Shown piece after piece: positions 1-11,700 of a stretch of 64,000 nt of DNA. Origin of the DNA: Phoronis australis (taxonomy: Eukaryota; Phoronida; Phoronidae). The translations under genes and the position numbers were made by a program. The stretch lies in assembly GCA_002633005.1 (NCBI GenBank), contig NMRA01000019.1:710343-774342 (forward strand), given 5' to 3'. Below the pieces are notes generated by a model, which searched no databases, was not told the origin of the DNA, and saw only the letters and a list, made by a program, of their open reading frames with translations. Position 1 is the stretch's first letter. The number at the start of each line of letters is the position of its first letter.

Positions 1-84
1 ATGTATTGGTGGCAGAATTAGTCTTGGCAGATATCTGGCATTGAGAATTGGTGGATACTGACTACATGTCACGCTGCTTTTCAG

Positions 85-3000
85 GATCAGTTGCTTGACG
101 TGGACTTTGCTGACCTCAAAGAAATACTGAAGGAGTGTGGCTTTAAAATCGGACAGATCACTGAGATCAAGTTATACCTGAAGAAAAAATGTGAGTAGAA
201 CCAATGGTCTGGAACTTTCCAAGTTTGGACAGGTTCTAAAGAGGGACTCTAGTTTATTGCATACTATGTCTAGTTGAGGCAGCTAGGTGCAGTTGTGAAA
301 TGTTTCTTAAGTGAGAGTGTATGGTTATAGAGACCCTGACTAAGACTCAGAATCTGACTTCTGCAATTTGATTTGAGGTTTCAAATGGAATTCACATGTT
401 TCTTATTTGTAGGTGTCAGAATTCTGTTTTTGATTTTTAAATCCACCACATTCATTATCCACCACATTCATTATCCGCCACATTCATTATCCGCCACATT
501 CATTATCCGCCACATTCATTATCCACCCCATTCATTATCCACCACATTCATTATCCACCACATTCATTATCCACCACATTCATTATCCACCACATTCATT
601 ATCCGCCACATTCATTATCCACCACATTCATTATCCACCACATTCATTATCCACCACCAATTCAGGTCACAAATTGACTAACAATGGTTTTGCAAAAGGT
701 GACCTGTTCATTCTACCTGAAGGTGACAGTGTTCTGTCCCGGTTTTGAGAAACACAACATGCAGCAGATTCTCAGTATAATGGAACTGTATCGTAAGTGC
801 AGCAGAAAGAGTAAGGCAGAACATTTCTATGGCATTTACAACTTTGATATGGTAAAACAGAATTTTGCCAATTAACAAAATGAAAAAACAACAAATTTTA
901 TGTTTGCAGATTTTTTGTTGTAGGAAAATTATTGTCTCTAGTTGTCTTGTACTAATTGGACATCTCTCAATACTTGTGTATGTAGTATTACCATTGCCTT
1001 GAGTCTGTTTACTTTCAGCTGCAGAGTCTGCCACAAAGTCGTCGCCTCAAGTCCTCATCCCTCCAGCGCAGTTTGAGTGCACATCTCACACGTCTCTCCC
1101 GATCACGCCTCAAGAACGCTCACCCAGCTCTACTGACCTAAACGTGGCGGTCACCAACGACATATTCAAGCAACAGAAGGATGACTTGAGTACCTACTTC
1201 TTGCCATCGACCAGTGCGTATGCCGTAGACCCGTCATTTTCTCTACCGTCAAATACCTACAGTTGCAGCCTAAGTGACACTGCAGATCAGACCACATTTG
1301 CTAACAGTCTTTTCAGCTACACGCCTGATCCCGACTTATCCATTGACATGCCAGAAAATTTCCAAAGGACTCTGTGGTCAGATTCTTTCAACTGCCCCAT
1401 GTTTGCTGCTGGAGGAGAGCCGTTGCCGACAGTGCCCGTTTCTTGTGCCGGCAATTTGACGCTGTTTCCAGACACGACATTGGATCTGCAGATGCCTGGT
1501 GTCGCTAGTCAGGGTGAGTCACTCATGACTGACCAATTCACCTTGTCGTCTCTGGCTCGTGAGGAGGAACCCACATCGCAGGAGCTCGTTTCAAGTTTAA
1601 GCAGACTTGTACAAGACTCCCCTGTAACCAGTTGTGTGGGAGAACTTTCCGCTAAATTGTCACAGCCAGATGTTGACCAGTCTGCCAGCAGCGGAAGTGC
1701 CCAGGAGGCATTTGATCCTATGTCAGTGTTTAATTGTTTGTTCGATTCCCCGAAGAAAGACACCAGTCAATTCAAGAAAGATGGACAATCACTGAAAAGC
1801 ATTGCCAGCAGCCTCATAGCAACCAATCTGTTTGGTGAAGCGACGGCAACAGGTCTGGGATCTCTCCACACTCCTGAACCTGACTGGTCATTTGGTGTTA
1901 AAAAGGTGACAGAATCCACATTTCCGGAAGGCAGCTATGAATGTAGTGACCAGATTGTGTCAAAGTCATTACCAGCAGGTTCTTACTCCAGTCCCAGTCT
2001 CTCTCAGACCAGTGAAGCATCAGCTGGAAGCCCATCTTATATCGATGGCACCACTGGAAAGAAATCCACTGATGAGAAACCTGTCAAGAAAGATTTCTTT
2101 TTTGATCCACTGGAGTTTGATAATCAGACTAGTGTTAGATCTGCTTCATCCCCTTGGTCTGATCCTGCTATCTCACCCAAGGCCACAATTCTTAAAGACC
2201 AGTCGAATGTAATTACCAAATTGACAGAGTCCTACGACTTCACACCATCCTTCACCACCACCAACGCATGCTCCTCAGCACCGTGGAGTCGCACGGCGCC
2301 CACGTTCCCCTCCAGTGCCTCCAAAGTGCAGTCAACCTCCTCGGCTGACTCACCATGGAGTCGCACGGCACCCACGTTCCCCTCCAGTGCCTCCAAAGTG
2401 CAGCCGACCACCTCGGCTGACTTCACCCCAGTCTTCACCACAGTACATATGAAGACGGCCTCACTTAAAATCAACCCTAAGATAGAAGAGAAAGTGCCGA
2501 GCTACCGCGACGCCATCACAGCCAAACCTTCTGGGCTCAAATCTGATTGGGCCGCAGATCGAGGACAGAGCAAGAAGACTGGCATGACCGTGCTCGGCAA
2601 AGTGCACCACAGCTCAAGCAACAGGAATGTTCAGACTAAAGTTAAGGAGTCTGATACCAGAACACCTAGTACGTCGAGAGGATCCGACTCTGTAAAAAAA
2701 TCTGCTGCTTGGGACAAAATTGGCAGTAAGAAATTGTCAGCCACTTCAGGCAGGCTACTGAATGAAGAACTAAAAACAAAATCTAAACAGAATTCTGACG
2801 CTAGGCCTTGTTTTTATCGCTGGACACCGGAAAAAGTGAAGAGGTCTACTGAGGCTACTGAAGGAACTGAACAAGGTATGCGATGTTATCAACATGTTCA
2901 CTAGTGCTCGCTGATTGACTGTGAAGAGACCATATTGAAATAGTGGAAAATTTGATCAGTATATGAACAGAAACTGACACAAACTTAGCATTAATAGAAG

Positions 3001-6000
3001 ATGACATCTTTTCGTCTGGTAATATTAATTTTTTGACTGTTTACAACAAAGTAAAATCATGCAAACGTCACTTAATATTAATCAAAACTTTTGCATAACC
3101 AAATGACCGTTAGAATTAGTGCAGTTTCCGTGGTTTCAGGAGATGACACCTTTCCTCCTTATTGACCAGCACAGTATATCATCCCACATTTATTTTAACA
3201 TATTGCATTGTGTTTCTGTGTCTTATTGTGTTGCTTGCAGTGAGCCTCAAGGAAAGTCAGTTGGGTTATTGATTGTGCTAACCATTTTAAATACCGGTAA
3301 ATCTGTATTTAAATAAACTGTCTAACCCATGGCCGTGATGACACTGATGTTTTACACGGTGTACCTGCGTGTTTCAGCAATGCATCATGATCCACAGAGC
3401 TCCACTGCACCTACCAGTACCCCAGCTAGTTCTGCATGGTCCACTCCACCCACCTCTCAACAGTCTGATCTCACTGGTGCCAGGTAGGTTGAACTGGGCT
3501 ATGTCACTAAAATTGAAATAACGGACAGAAACCATATAAATTTGTGTTTCCCCATTTGTTCGCTAATCCTCCAGATGTCACTGAAGTTTAAGTACAGTAA
3601 AAGTCACTTTGAAATGAGTGGTACTTATGTTTTTGTCGCAAGCAAGCGCACGTGAATGTTTTGGTTGTACACGGGTTTGCCGTTGATTTGAAAAATTTTG
3701 CATGAGATTTTCCATGTTTCTGTTTATTTTTATTGCTTTTGTCTTGTTTTCAGTTCTTCTACCCTACTACAGACGTCGGGTGCACTTGAAGACAAGGTGT
3801 CTCTTTTTTGCCTATGATAACAGTACAATATGCTAACACAAGTGTTGTTGCATTTCAGAACTTCTTAACTCTTCACTGACTCTCTTATTCTGTTGGGCAT
3901 CATTATGTTCAGGCTTATCCAATGCTTGTTTTAATAGTGGAGATGTTCACTTTCTCCAGTCTCTTTGCACAGAAGTCTCAGCTTTTTGTTTTTAACAAGT
4001 ATTAAAACCTCTTCTATAAACTGGCAACAAAATCAAACAAAACTGACTAAAAATATGGAAATTAAAGTGTTGTCGTTTTATCGCTGTTATATGCTCTCTG
4101 CTCAGGTCATCTTAAGTTGGTCCATTTGACTGTACACTATTACATTAACTATTTGTTTTTGTCACAATTCTGTGATATAATCTAATTTTCTTTGTAATTT
4201 TAACCTTTTTGACTACCCACATTTGATGTACTCATTTGTCACTGTGATGACCCCTCACCTGTGCTTCATTCTATTCAGGAGGCCAATTGGTGGAGCCCGC
4301 AACAGAAATCCCATTCTGCCCCGCTCGACACTACAACGAGGCTTGAACAAGACATACTGAAGACCTTCTCAAAAGAAAACTACTGTAAGCCTTTTCCGGT
4401 GTTCTGTTTCATTATGCACTCTCATTATGTGGGTACACATTGTCATTATCTGACGTGTGTATCTTTTCAGTCCTGTTCAGGGTTTTCATGAAATTTGGCA
4501 GATGTGTTCCTATAAAACTGGATGATGACTTTTGGACAGGTCTAACTACAGTTGTTCTTTGTTGGAATTTTTAGGGTTTGCCTACCAAGATCCTTAGTGG
4601 AATCTTATGAAATTAAACAAGGTTTCTATTCTTGACAATGACACTTTCACAATTTTGAACAAAACTGATTCAATTTTTTTCTCTCCCATAGAGGCCATTT
4701 TTATTTATTATTTACTTTTGAGTCTTTTTGTCATCTACCTCCTTAACCGCAAATTGCTTGAAGAATCAATATGAAAGTTGGCATGGCCAACCTGAATTTT
4801 CTGACACTGTGGCACCCTTTGTAGCTATTTTATTTTGTGCATCTCCCTCAATACCAACCAAGTTCTAACATGGATTTTCATGAAATTTGACATGTGTATT
4901 CCCACTTAGGAAAGCATGGTAGGTGTTGATTTTTGGATGGATGTTACTACTGTGGTGCCCCCTAGTGACAAATTGTCTTTGATAGATCATCATGAAGTTT
5001 GTTCGTTGTGTTTCTAATGAGATCTACACAACCTGGATCCGACTATCCTGGAAATATTTTTTAAAATGATGACTTATTTGATCTCACAAATATCATGAAG
5101 TTTAATTTTTTCAAGACAAAAAACATAGATAGGGTCTGACGTCAATGTGTGTTGTAGACACATCAAGGGATACCCTTCCTGAAGTCTTTATTGCCATGTC
5201 TGTCAGGAGGCTTTCTGTCAGATAATTTCTGAGTTGTGAAATTGTCAAGGGAAGAGCAGTCTTCTTTTAAATTAGTTTACTCACAATAAGTCGGATAAAA
5301 ATCCGTCAAGTCTTTTGTATTATTCATCTTTTCTATCCATTTAGTTTCATTCGTCATTTGTGCTGTCTGTTTTGAAATGTAAAGCAGCAGAACTGATTAC
5401 GTCCAAATTTTTCTCAGATTTGTACAGTTACAACAGTCAGTTAAAACTTGCTGCATTTAGTGTGAAAGCACCATTAAACCAGTGCTCGTTGTCAAAGAAA
5501 GCTAGTTTTGATTTAGGCCACTTACGATTATAAAACTTCTCTTATCTTGCTCCTCACTCAGGTTAGAAGTGATCTCTGAGCTTGGGGACTATTGAAAGTC
5601 CACTTATTTTTTCACCCAGTCTGACCTGAAATTTTATGAGCTTGGCATCAAACAATGACGAATTATCAGTTCCTTTGAAGTCCTTGAAATCACCTCGAAT
5701 TTGACTCAGAAACCATTCAAGACGGATTTCATCATACTAATGGCTTGAATCAAAACTTCTCTATTGACAGAAAGCATGGGTTCAATGTCACTTGAAATGT
5801 GGAGAGACCTTGGTGACCTCTGGGCGAGACATGAACCATTGTATTCACTCAACTCGTCTTTTCAGATGCCTTTGATACAAGTGGCTCGGGCGATTCCTCA
5901 TATACCAACGAGACCGATGACGACTTTGTCATCGTTGAGAACGACAACTGTGCTGGGGAGCCTCCACAGGAGGAGTTCCCAGCACTCACTTCTACCACGA

Positions 6001-6188
6001 AGGTCAAGACCTCCAAGAACAAACCAATCACCAAGTCCAAGGTACCAGCACCTGCCAAAGCCCCGCCCACATTGGAGGCAGAGCGTGTCTATTCTTTCGG
6101 AGCTAGACGAGTTTGTGTTCTGTGTGGGAAAGATGACCATCTGTCACACCAGTGCCCAGATAGGGGAGAGAAACTCTTCTTTGATTAA
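85..6188 (+). CDS. Unrecognised protein with SAM-like segment and C-terminal CCHC zinc knuckle (3' part of gene)
   Basis: Six exons join in frame: 85-190, 1019-2875, 3378-3483, 3754-3796, 4279-4384 and 5866-6188. All boundaries are AG/GT and phases match, giving 847 codons including TAA. The gene is open at its 5' end, so the N-terminus lies outside the window. The first exon (starting DQLLDVDFADLKEILKEC) looks like the last helices of a SAM or similar small helical domain. The 1.86 kb exon is Ser/Thr/Pro-rich and low in complexity, as in a disordered linker. It contains a 24-residue tandem duplication starting PWSRTAPTFPSSASK. The last exon has an acidic DDDFVIVEN stretch, then EEFPAL, then a zinc knuckle C-x2-C-x4-H-x4-C (CVLCGKDDHLSHQC), ending 11 residues later. 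This suggests an RNA- or protein-binding scaffold, but I do not recognise the family. The coding region ends in a strong acidic/basic mix typical of real protein. The weakest call is the 43-base exon at 3754, whose donor (GTGTCT) is poor. Confidence 0.8.
441..656. repeat. 16-bp minisatellite, about 13 copies
   Basis: A tandem repeat with unit CCACCACATTCATTAT. Some copies read CCGCC and one reads CCACCCC. It lies in the intron between 190 and 1019 of the first gene. It opens reading frames on the + strand that translate to a His/Ile/Pro repeat, and these are not genes. The rest of this intron shows nothing else. Confidence 0.95.
2281..2424 (+). repeat. 72-bp in-frame tandem duplication inside a coding exon
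   Basis: Two adjacent copies of 72 bases, starting at 2281 and 2353, each encode a 24-residue block beginning PWSRTAPTFPSS. They differ at a few bases (for example GCGCCC versus GCACCC, TCAACC versus CCGACC). The duplication therefore has had time to diverge but keeps frame. Confidence 0.9.
4385..5865 (+). other. Intron of the first gene, no other feature seen
   Basis: It runs from a GTAAGC donor to a CTTTTCAG acceptor. It is AT-rich with no convincing exon, repeat array or conserved structure. The shorter introns 2876-3377, 3484-3753 and 3797-4278 also look plain. Confidence 0.6.
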
Positions 6189-8427
6189 TTTCATCAATTT
6201 CGCTTGTTCGACTCATTTCCGTATTGTCCTTGGTTCTAATCTTTTCCTGTTTTTTTATTGCGCTTGTTGATCTCTGCCTGTTGAACTAGGTAAAATTAAG
6301 GTGAGCTCAAATGTACTAGCCAATGTCGTATCCATTTAGTATCGAGTCCAATGGTCATTACTGTATGACTGCTATTCACTTTTGACCACATTAAACTTTA
6401 ACAAATCAAACAAAATTCGTAGAAACATCGAGGAAAATGAACCGTGTTACAAGGAAGCCTGCTGGGACTTAGACTTCTCTATTCTAAAACGTTCGTTGCA
6501 ACTTAAGTCTGCTATACTTGTATCAAAACTAGTTAACGGTATAGCTGACTTGTGGAATGTAAGGCTATAATTAGAAAATGATCATTATAAACCAGTTATG
6601 TTGTGATGCAGTATGATGTAATATGAGTCATTCAATGTGCCTGTTTTGTGCACAGGGTAAATAATGCATGCCTAAATGAACTACCAGTTTTATTCTATCC
6701 TATTCAGCTGCAAAGTGTGTCGTCCCTTTACGATATTGCTTTCAAGTGATTGATTATTTCAGTGGGTCTTTGTTAATGACAAAATGAACAGTGACTATCG
6801 TGTTTATTACGGTAGTGTTGTTTGAAAAAATGCAAGTACAAAAAAACAAAAGTTTGAAATGCACATATCTTATTTACTTAGTGTTAAGTAAGATGACTAC
6901 CACTATTATTAATTCTGCTCTTATTATTGACGTGTAATTGTTATTATTATCAGTATTATTGCTGTTGTACTGGCAGCAGCAGATGCTCATTGTCCAGTAT
7001 AAGTTGGCCCAGAGACACGAGTAAGAAATACCATACTCCCCTGGGTTAAAGCCCACTGGCGGCAGCAGATGCTCAGTGTCCAGTATAAGTTGGCCCAGAG
7101 ACACTAGTAAGAAATACCATACTCCCCTGGGTTAAAGCCCACGCTAAGGTTACCACCCTCCCCAGAAATTTCCACTTATAAAGACCACATGCTCATCTTA
7201 ACGCCCATCTCCGATTTATATGACCGAGACTTCCTTATAAGTGTTCATCTTTGTGAACGCCTATCTCGTCTAAATTTCAGCTCTCAAAGTGTGCAACTCA
7301 CTTATCTTTGAGTAATGATCATTCAGATTCAGGGGAACCTTGTCTTATTCAAACAGGAAAATACTCGTACTCTCCTGCAAAGGAGACATGAAATGGTTCT
7401 TTTGCCTCGTGCGCATTCTAATATTGGGGTAGTAAGTGAGCCATGTAATTTATCTTGCTTGATTGGTGAAAGCATTTGCGTGAGCAGCACATGGCCAGTC
7501 ATTATCACCATTTAACGTTTGCTTTGAAAAATTTGAAGGTGCACTGTGTAGAAAGCTTGACCCCTGTCCCAAATTACTGTGGGTTGTCCCTCCATTCTGA
7601 ACAGTAAGCCCTGTACTGCATTGTTTACAATACGGCGATGTTTTATTTGGCTCTTACATGTTAAGTTCCTCCCTGACCATTAAAGCCCATCTTGAACAGC
7701 AACACCTGTAAATTTTGTTCCTACAGTATGTTAAGAGCATCGCTCTGAGCCCACTGGTGCCATAAATTGCCAAATGAACTGTTAGGCGTATTGGCTTGTC
7801 TATGTCGCTGCAAGAATCACTTTTTAATTGAAACATGCTTCGAATAACACCCACACGCAACGATGTTCTATTCAGACCCCTATTCAATGCAACTGTTATC
7901 AGCCTTTTGTTGTTTATGCTGGGATCTTGCAGTGACGCAACATGGCACGAAAAGGCAGCTTCACCTATCATTTGACGGGCGTACATTTTGTGATTGAACT
8001 CTCGTTTTCTTATTTTACTAAAGGCTTTGCTAGGACTATCTAAAATAACAAAATTCCATTGAAGTTAGGCTTTAACTTTATCAACCACAAACATCACCCA
8101 TGTTGGGCTGAGCTTACCACTCCCTGTTCCGTGGCAGTCAACCGGATGAGTATGGTGTGTAAATATGCATGTGCTTTTTAAGTAAAACAGAATTGTACAT
8201 TCACGATATGGCATAGGAAGTGTTTTTCTTTATGTCTGACCTTTTTGGTCAGACAAATGGATGTATGCAATTTCATAGATCAGTGAAGCTGTCCTAAAGG
8301 ATTGGTGCATAACTTGGCAGAAAAAGTGCGTTTTTGTAATTATCACGTGAACCCAAGTTGACTAAGCTCCATGACCCTTTTGTAAAATTGTTGATCATTG
8401 AAAGTGATAGTTATCACAAGTTTGTTG
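6189..8427 (+). other. Probable 3' UTR or spacer between two convergent genes
   Basis: No coding signal on either strand. It contains an 86-bp duplication at 6971-7141. An ATTAAA at about 6391 is a possible early polyadenylation signal for the upstream gene. The next canonical AATAAA seen is at 8428. Confidence 0.4.
6971..7141. repeat. 86-bp tandem duplication
   Basis: Two nearly identical copies with period 86 bases. Shared landmarks are GATGCTCA, the block beginning GTCCAGTATAAGTTGGCCCA, and CTCCCCTGGGTTAAAGCCCA. No coding frame is supported. It lies in the spacer after the first gene. Confidence 0.85.
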
Positions 8428-8445
8428 AATAAATAAGAGTTTATT
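8428..8445. terminator. Opposed polyadenylation signals between convergent genes
   Basis: AATAAA at 8428-8433 reads on the + strand, and TTTATT at 8440-8445 is AATAAA on the - strand. They would serve the zinc-knuckle gene (stop 6188) and PUS1 (stop 8783). If both are used, the 3' ends of the two transcripts overlap. The signals are seen directly, but their use is inferred. Confidence 0.4.
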
Positions 8446-8782
8446 TTGATTTCTTTCATTCTCTTTAACGCAAGGACTCTAATGTCTCCATGGGCTCTCA
8501 CACAGTGTCATGGAGTTGATGCACTCCGACTCAGCTGGCTTTAATGTTAAAAGGCCGATTGTACAAATTGTACTAATCTTGGCATATACAACAAAACATA
8601 CTAAATTTTCAGACAGTGTGCTAGAAAGCTTGACAGTAGTGTATGGTCACTCCGTAGCTTTTCTAACTGAACATCACTGTAATGCCAATTCAATATCCTG
8701 AAATCGCAACCATTAGTTAATAGTGATCTTCTTGACTTGTCTACTTTTCACTTGTCTCGTGGCATAATTTATAGAAGACCTT

Positions 8783-11700
8783 TTAACTGGACACCTTTTC
8801 ACCACTTTTGCAAACATTCTGTAGAGGTTCCACTAAAATGTCAGTGCTAGTCACAGATGTGTCCTTCTGTTCTACGCAGATCTCTTCTTTTTGCTCCACC
8901 TGAACAAAAATGAACACAATTGCAAATACATCATTTAAAAGAAAAATTCACTTTGTGTAACCATTTGTCAGTATTTTGAAACTGGTACATTTTACAAAAT
9001 TTAAATAATTGCTCGCTCATACTTGTTTATTACTCATCAAAAATATGGCTATTCCTGCACAGTAAAGCTGTGAAAACACGTTCATTAATTTCTCCAAAAT
9101 TTTATTCGACTTCCGATATTTTAGAAACAATTACAGTTCAAGTCGGGACAATTGCCAGTTTGATGGCCGCAAAACACAGAAGTGTGTTTACAAGGTAGTC
9201 TCACACGTTTGAACAATCCAACATTAGCTCACATAAACAACTGCGTATTAATAATGCATAAAAATGGTTCCAGATTATCAGTGCAATAGGCCCACTTCAG
9301 TGGCCAGCGCACGGCTGGTACAACACGTACCGGACTGCCTGCAATTTTTTATAGACACGCACCTCTTCGTTTTGTTTCTTTGAATACAACACCTTGCGTG
9401 CCGCTATCGCCATGTCTGACATGTTGTTACTGTCCAGTTCCTTTTCATCAAACGTGTGGTAATGTAGAGTACCAAGCCATTCTATCATACTGTAGCCATG
9501 TTAAGGTAGCCATGATAAGGTAGCCATGTTAAGGTAGCCATGATAAGGTAGCCATGTTAAGGTAGCCATGTTAAGGTAGCCATGTTAAGGTAGCCATGTC
9601 TTAGAATCGGAGGCTTGTAAAACGTCTCCAATTTGTTTTATGGAGTTTGTAGTTCAACATTTTAGAAGCCCCTAAGGACAGTTAACGTCACACTATATTT
9701 TTAAGAAAACATGAGAACAGGTGGGGCCCACATTTGGGAACTGTAGTGTACAGGCAACAACACTTCACTGTTATGTAGCATCCTAGAAAAATGTTCAAAC
9801 ATGGCTAACTTTTGAACGTCATATCTCAGACACTATACATTACACATTGTTTTACGAAACACTACAGGGAATTGTTCTTAAAATGTTTTGTTTCTCCATA
9901 AGGGACTATCAAAAATAGGAATTCTTTGATAGTCATGAAAAAATCAAAGGTTACATAAAACAAAATGGCATTTTAAAAAACTAACAGTTTTTGAGATTTC
10001 ACCTTGAACTTAATACCAAAGGGCCTTTCATACTAACGTCGACGCGTTGATGGTTTGGGGAGTTGCGGTCAATATGAACGCTTAACTCCGGTCCTGGATC
10101 GCAGTTAACAGCTCCAATTAACATCGCAGTTAACAGGTGGATTTAACCCTTATCCTGCGCTAGGCAAGGTCAGCCGACATGCCAATTATCCTTTGCTATT
10201 AAAATGTGTTGGGTGTACTCAATCTACTATAATAAGTTACAGCTGGGCTGCGCTAGGAGAGTGCACTCACCCCAGGACACTAGTGATTTTCATTCAGAAA
10301 TTGTAAGAGCCCTGGAATGTTGTTTAGATAGGTGACCACCAGCATTCCATACTTCACAGTTTCCTCTACAGTTCTCCAATTTAAACTATATGGCTGTGAT
10401 TAATAGTTTGGGAGATATTGGCATGTTTATGTAAGTGTAGACACATAGTTTCATTACATGGCTGGAGCCAAACGGGAGAGGATGACAGTGGATCAGTTTG
10501 CTTTCACCAAGGCTATGATAAAGACTTACACATGGTGAAAATCTCCCATTAAATTCTGCACAAGTTTTGTTTTGACTTCCTTTCTGTTAATTTAATATTT
10601 CCCCTTCAAATTTCCAATTTAAAATTGTTAGGTCATTAGTCTGGGTGACCTCCATAACAGCTTAGTGCACAGCAGTAGTGGTGACCTACTTAGCTCAGCA
10701 CACAAGGAAAGTAGTCTGAATAGAGGCTCAGCAGGATAAGGGTTAAGACCGCAGCGTCGACGCTGCGGTGCAGTATGAACGCTTAACTCCGGTCCAATCG
10801 AAGTTATCGCCAGGTGCCACTGTTATCGTCAATAGTTACAAGGTAGTGCTGTCACAAATAGCTGCTTATATTTTGCTCTAATAATAAACAATCGATTTAA
10901 TAATAAGTTTAATCATGTCACTTAGCACATGTAAATATTTCCAAATTGAAACATTGAAAAAAATCTTAGCGTGCAACGCTACCTTGTGATAACTTTAATG
11001 ACGACAGCGGCACACAACCGCTTACTTTGATGCTCATTAACTACCGAAGCCAGTATGAACGGTCCAGTTAAACTGAGCTGTTTACGTCGACGCTCCCCTC
11101 AGACCAGAGTTAAGTCAATATGAAAGGGCCTCAAATGAAATACGGCCATGTCATCATTGTTTTGCTATAAATGCACATTTCATGTTTTTTGCTATAAATG
11201 CACATTTCATGTTTTGATAAATTTTACCAAACCACATGGGCACATGACTCGATTGTCAGACTGGTAAAAAATAAAGAATCAAATTCTACAGCCTTAAGTT
11301 TCTACTTTCAGAAAATATAAACTTTCATGGACTCGGAGATATCTGGCTAACTATACCGAATTGTCGATAAGGTCCTACATAACTTCAAATTCATTAACCA
11401 ACAATTGAGTTTGCAAATATAGTCCAAGACTACAAACATTTTAAGTCTGATCTGCACGCCACCTGTTGGCCACATCACGTGACCTTATGAACATAAGTCT
11501 GAAAAGAGTTATGCCCCCGACCGGTACTCGAATCCAGGTTCCGGTCAACTCAAATTGCTAGTGATCTATTTTCCACACCTGTTTAAGATTTGCATATATA
11601 TTCTCCAAGACTAATAAGTTTTCTCTCGACAGTTGAAAATGCATTAAATGTTCTTACTAATCTACACTGACCTCCATTCACTTGCCTGGGCTACCATCGG

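Noticed and set aside
441-656. CRISPR-like array
   Set aside because: The repeats are contiguous without spacers, and the genome is animal. The same holds for the other tandem arrays here.
373-681. Open frame with a His/Ile/Pro repeat (+)
   Set aside because: It is created by the 16-bp minisatellite and has no coding character outside it.
9297-9332. GTACGT donor at the end of PUS1 exon 12
   Set aside because: It looks good as a splice site, but joining it to 8899 in that phase runs into a stop codon after a few residues.
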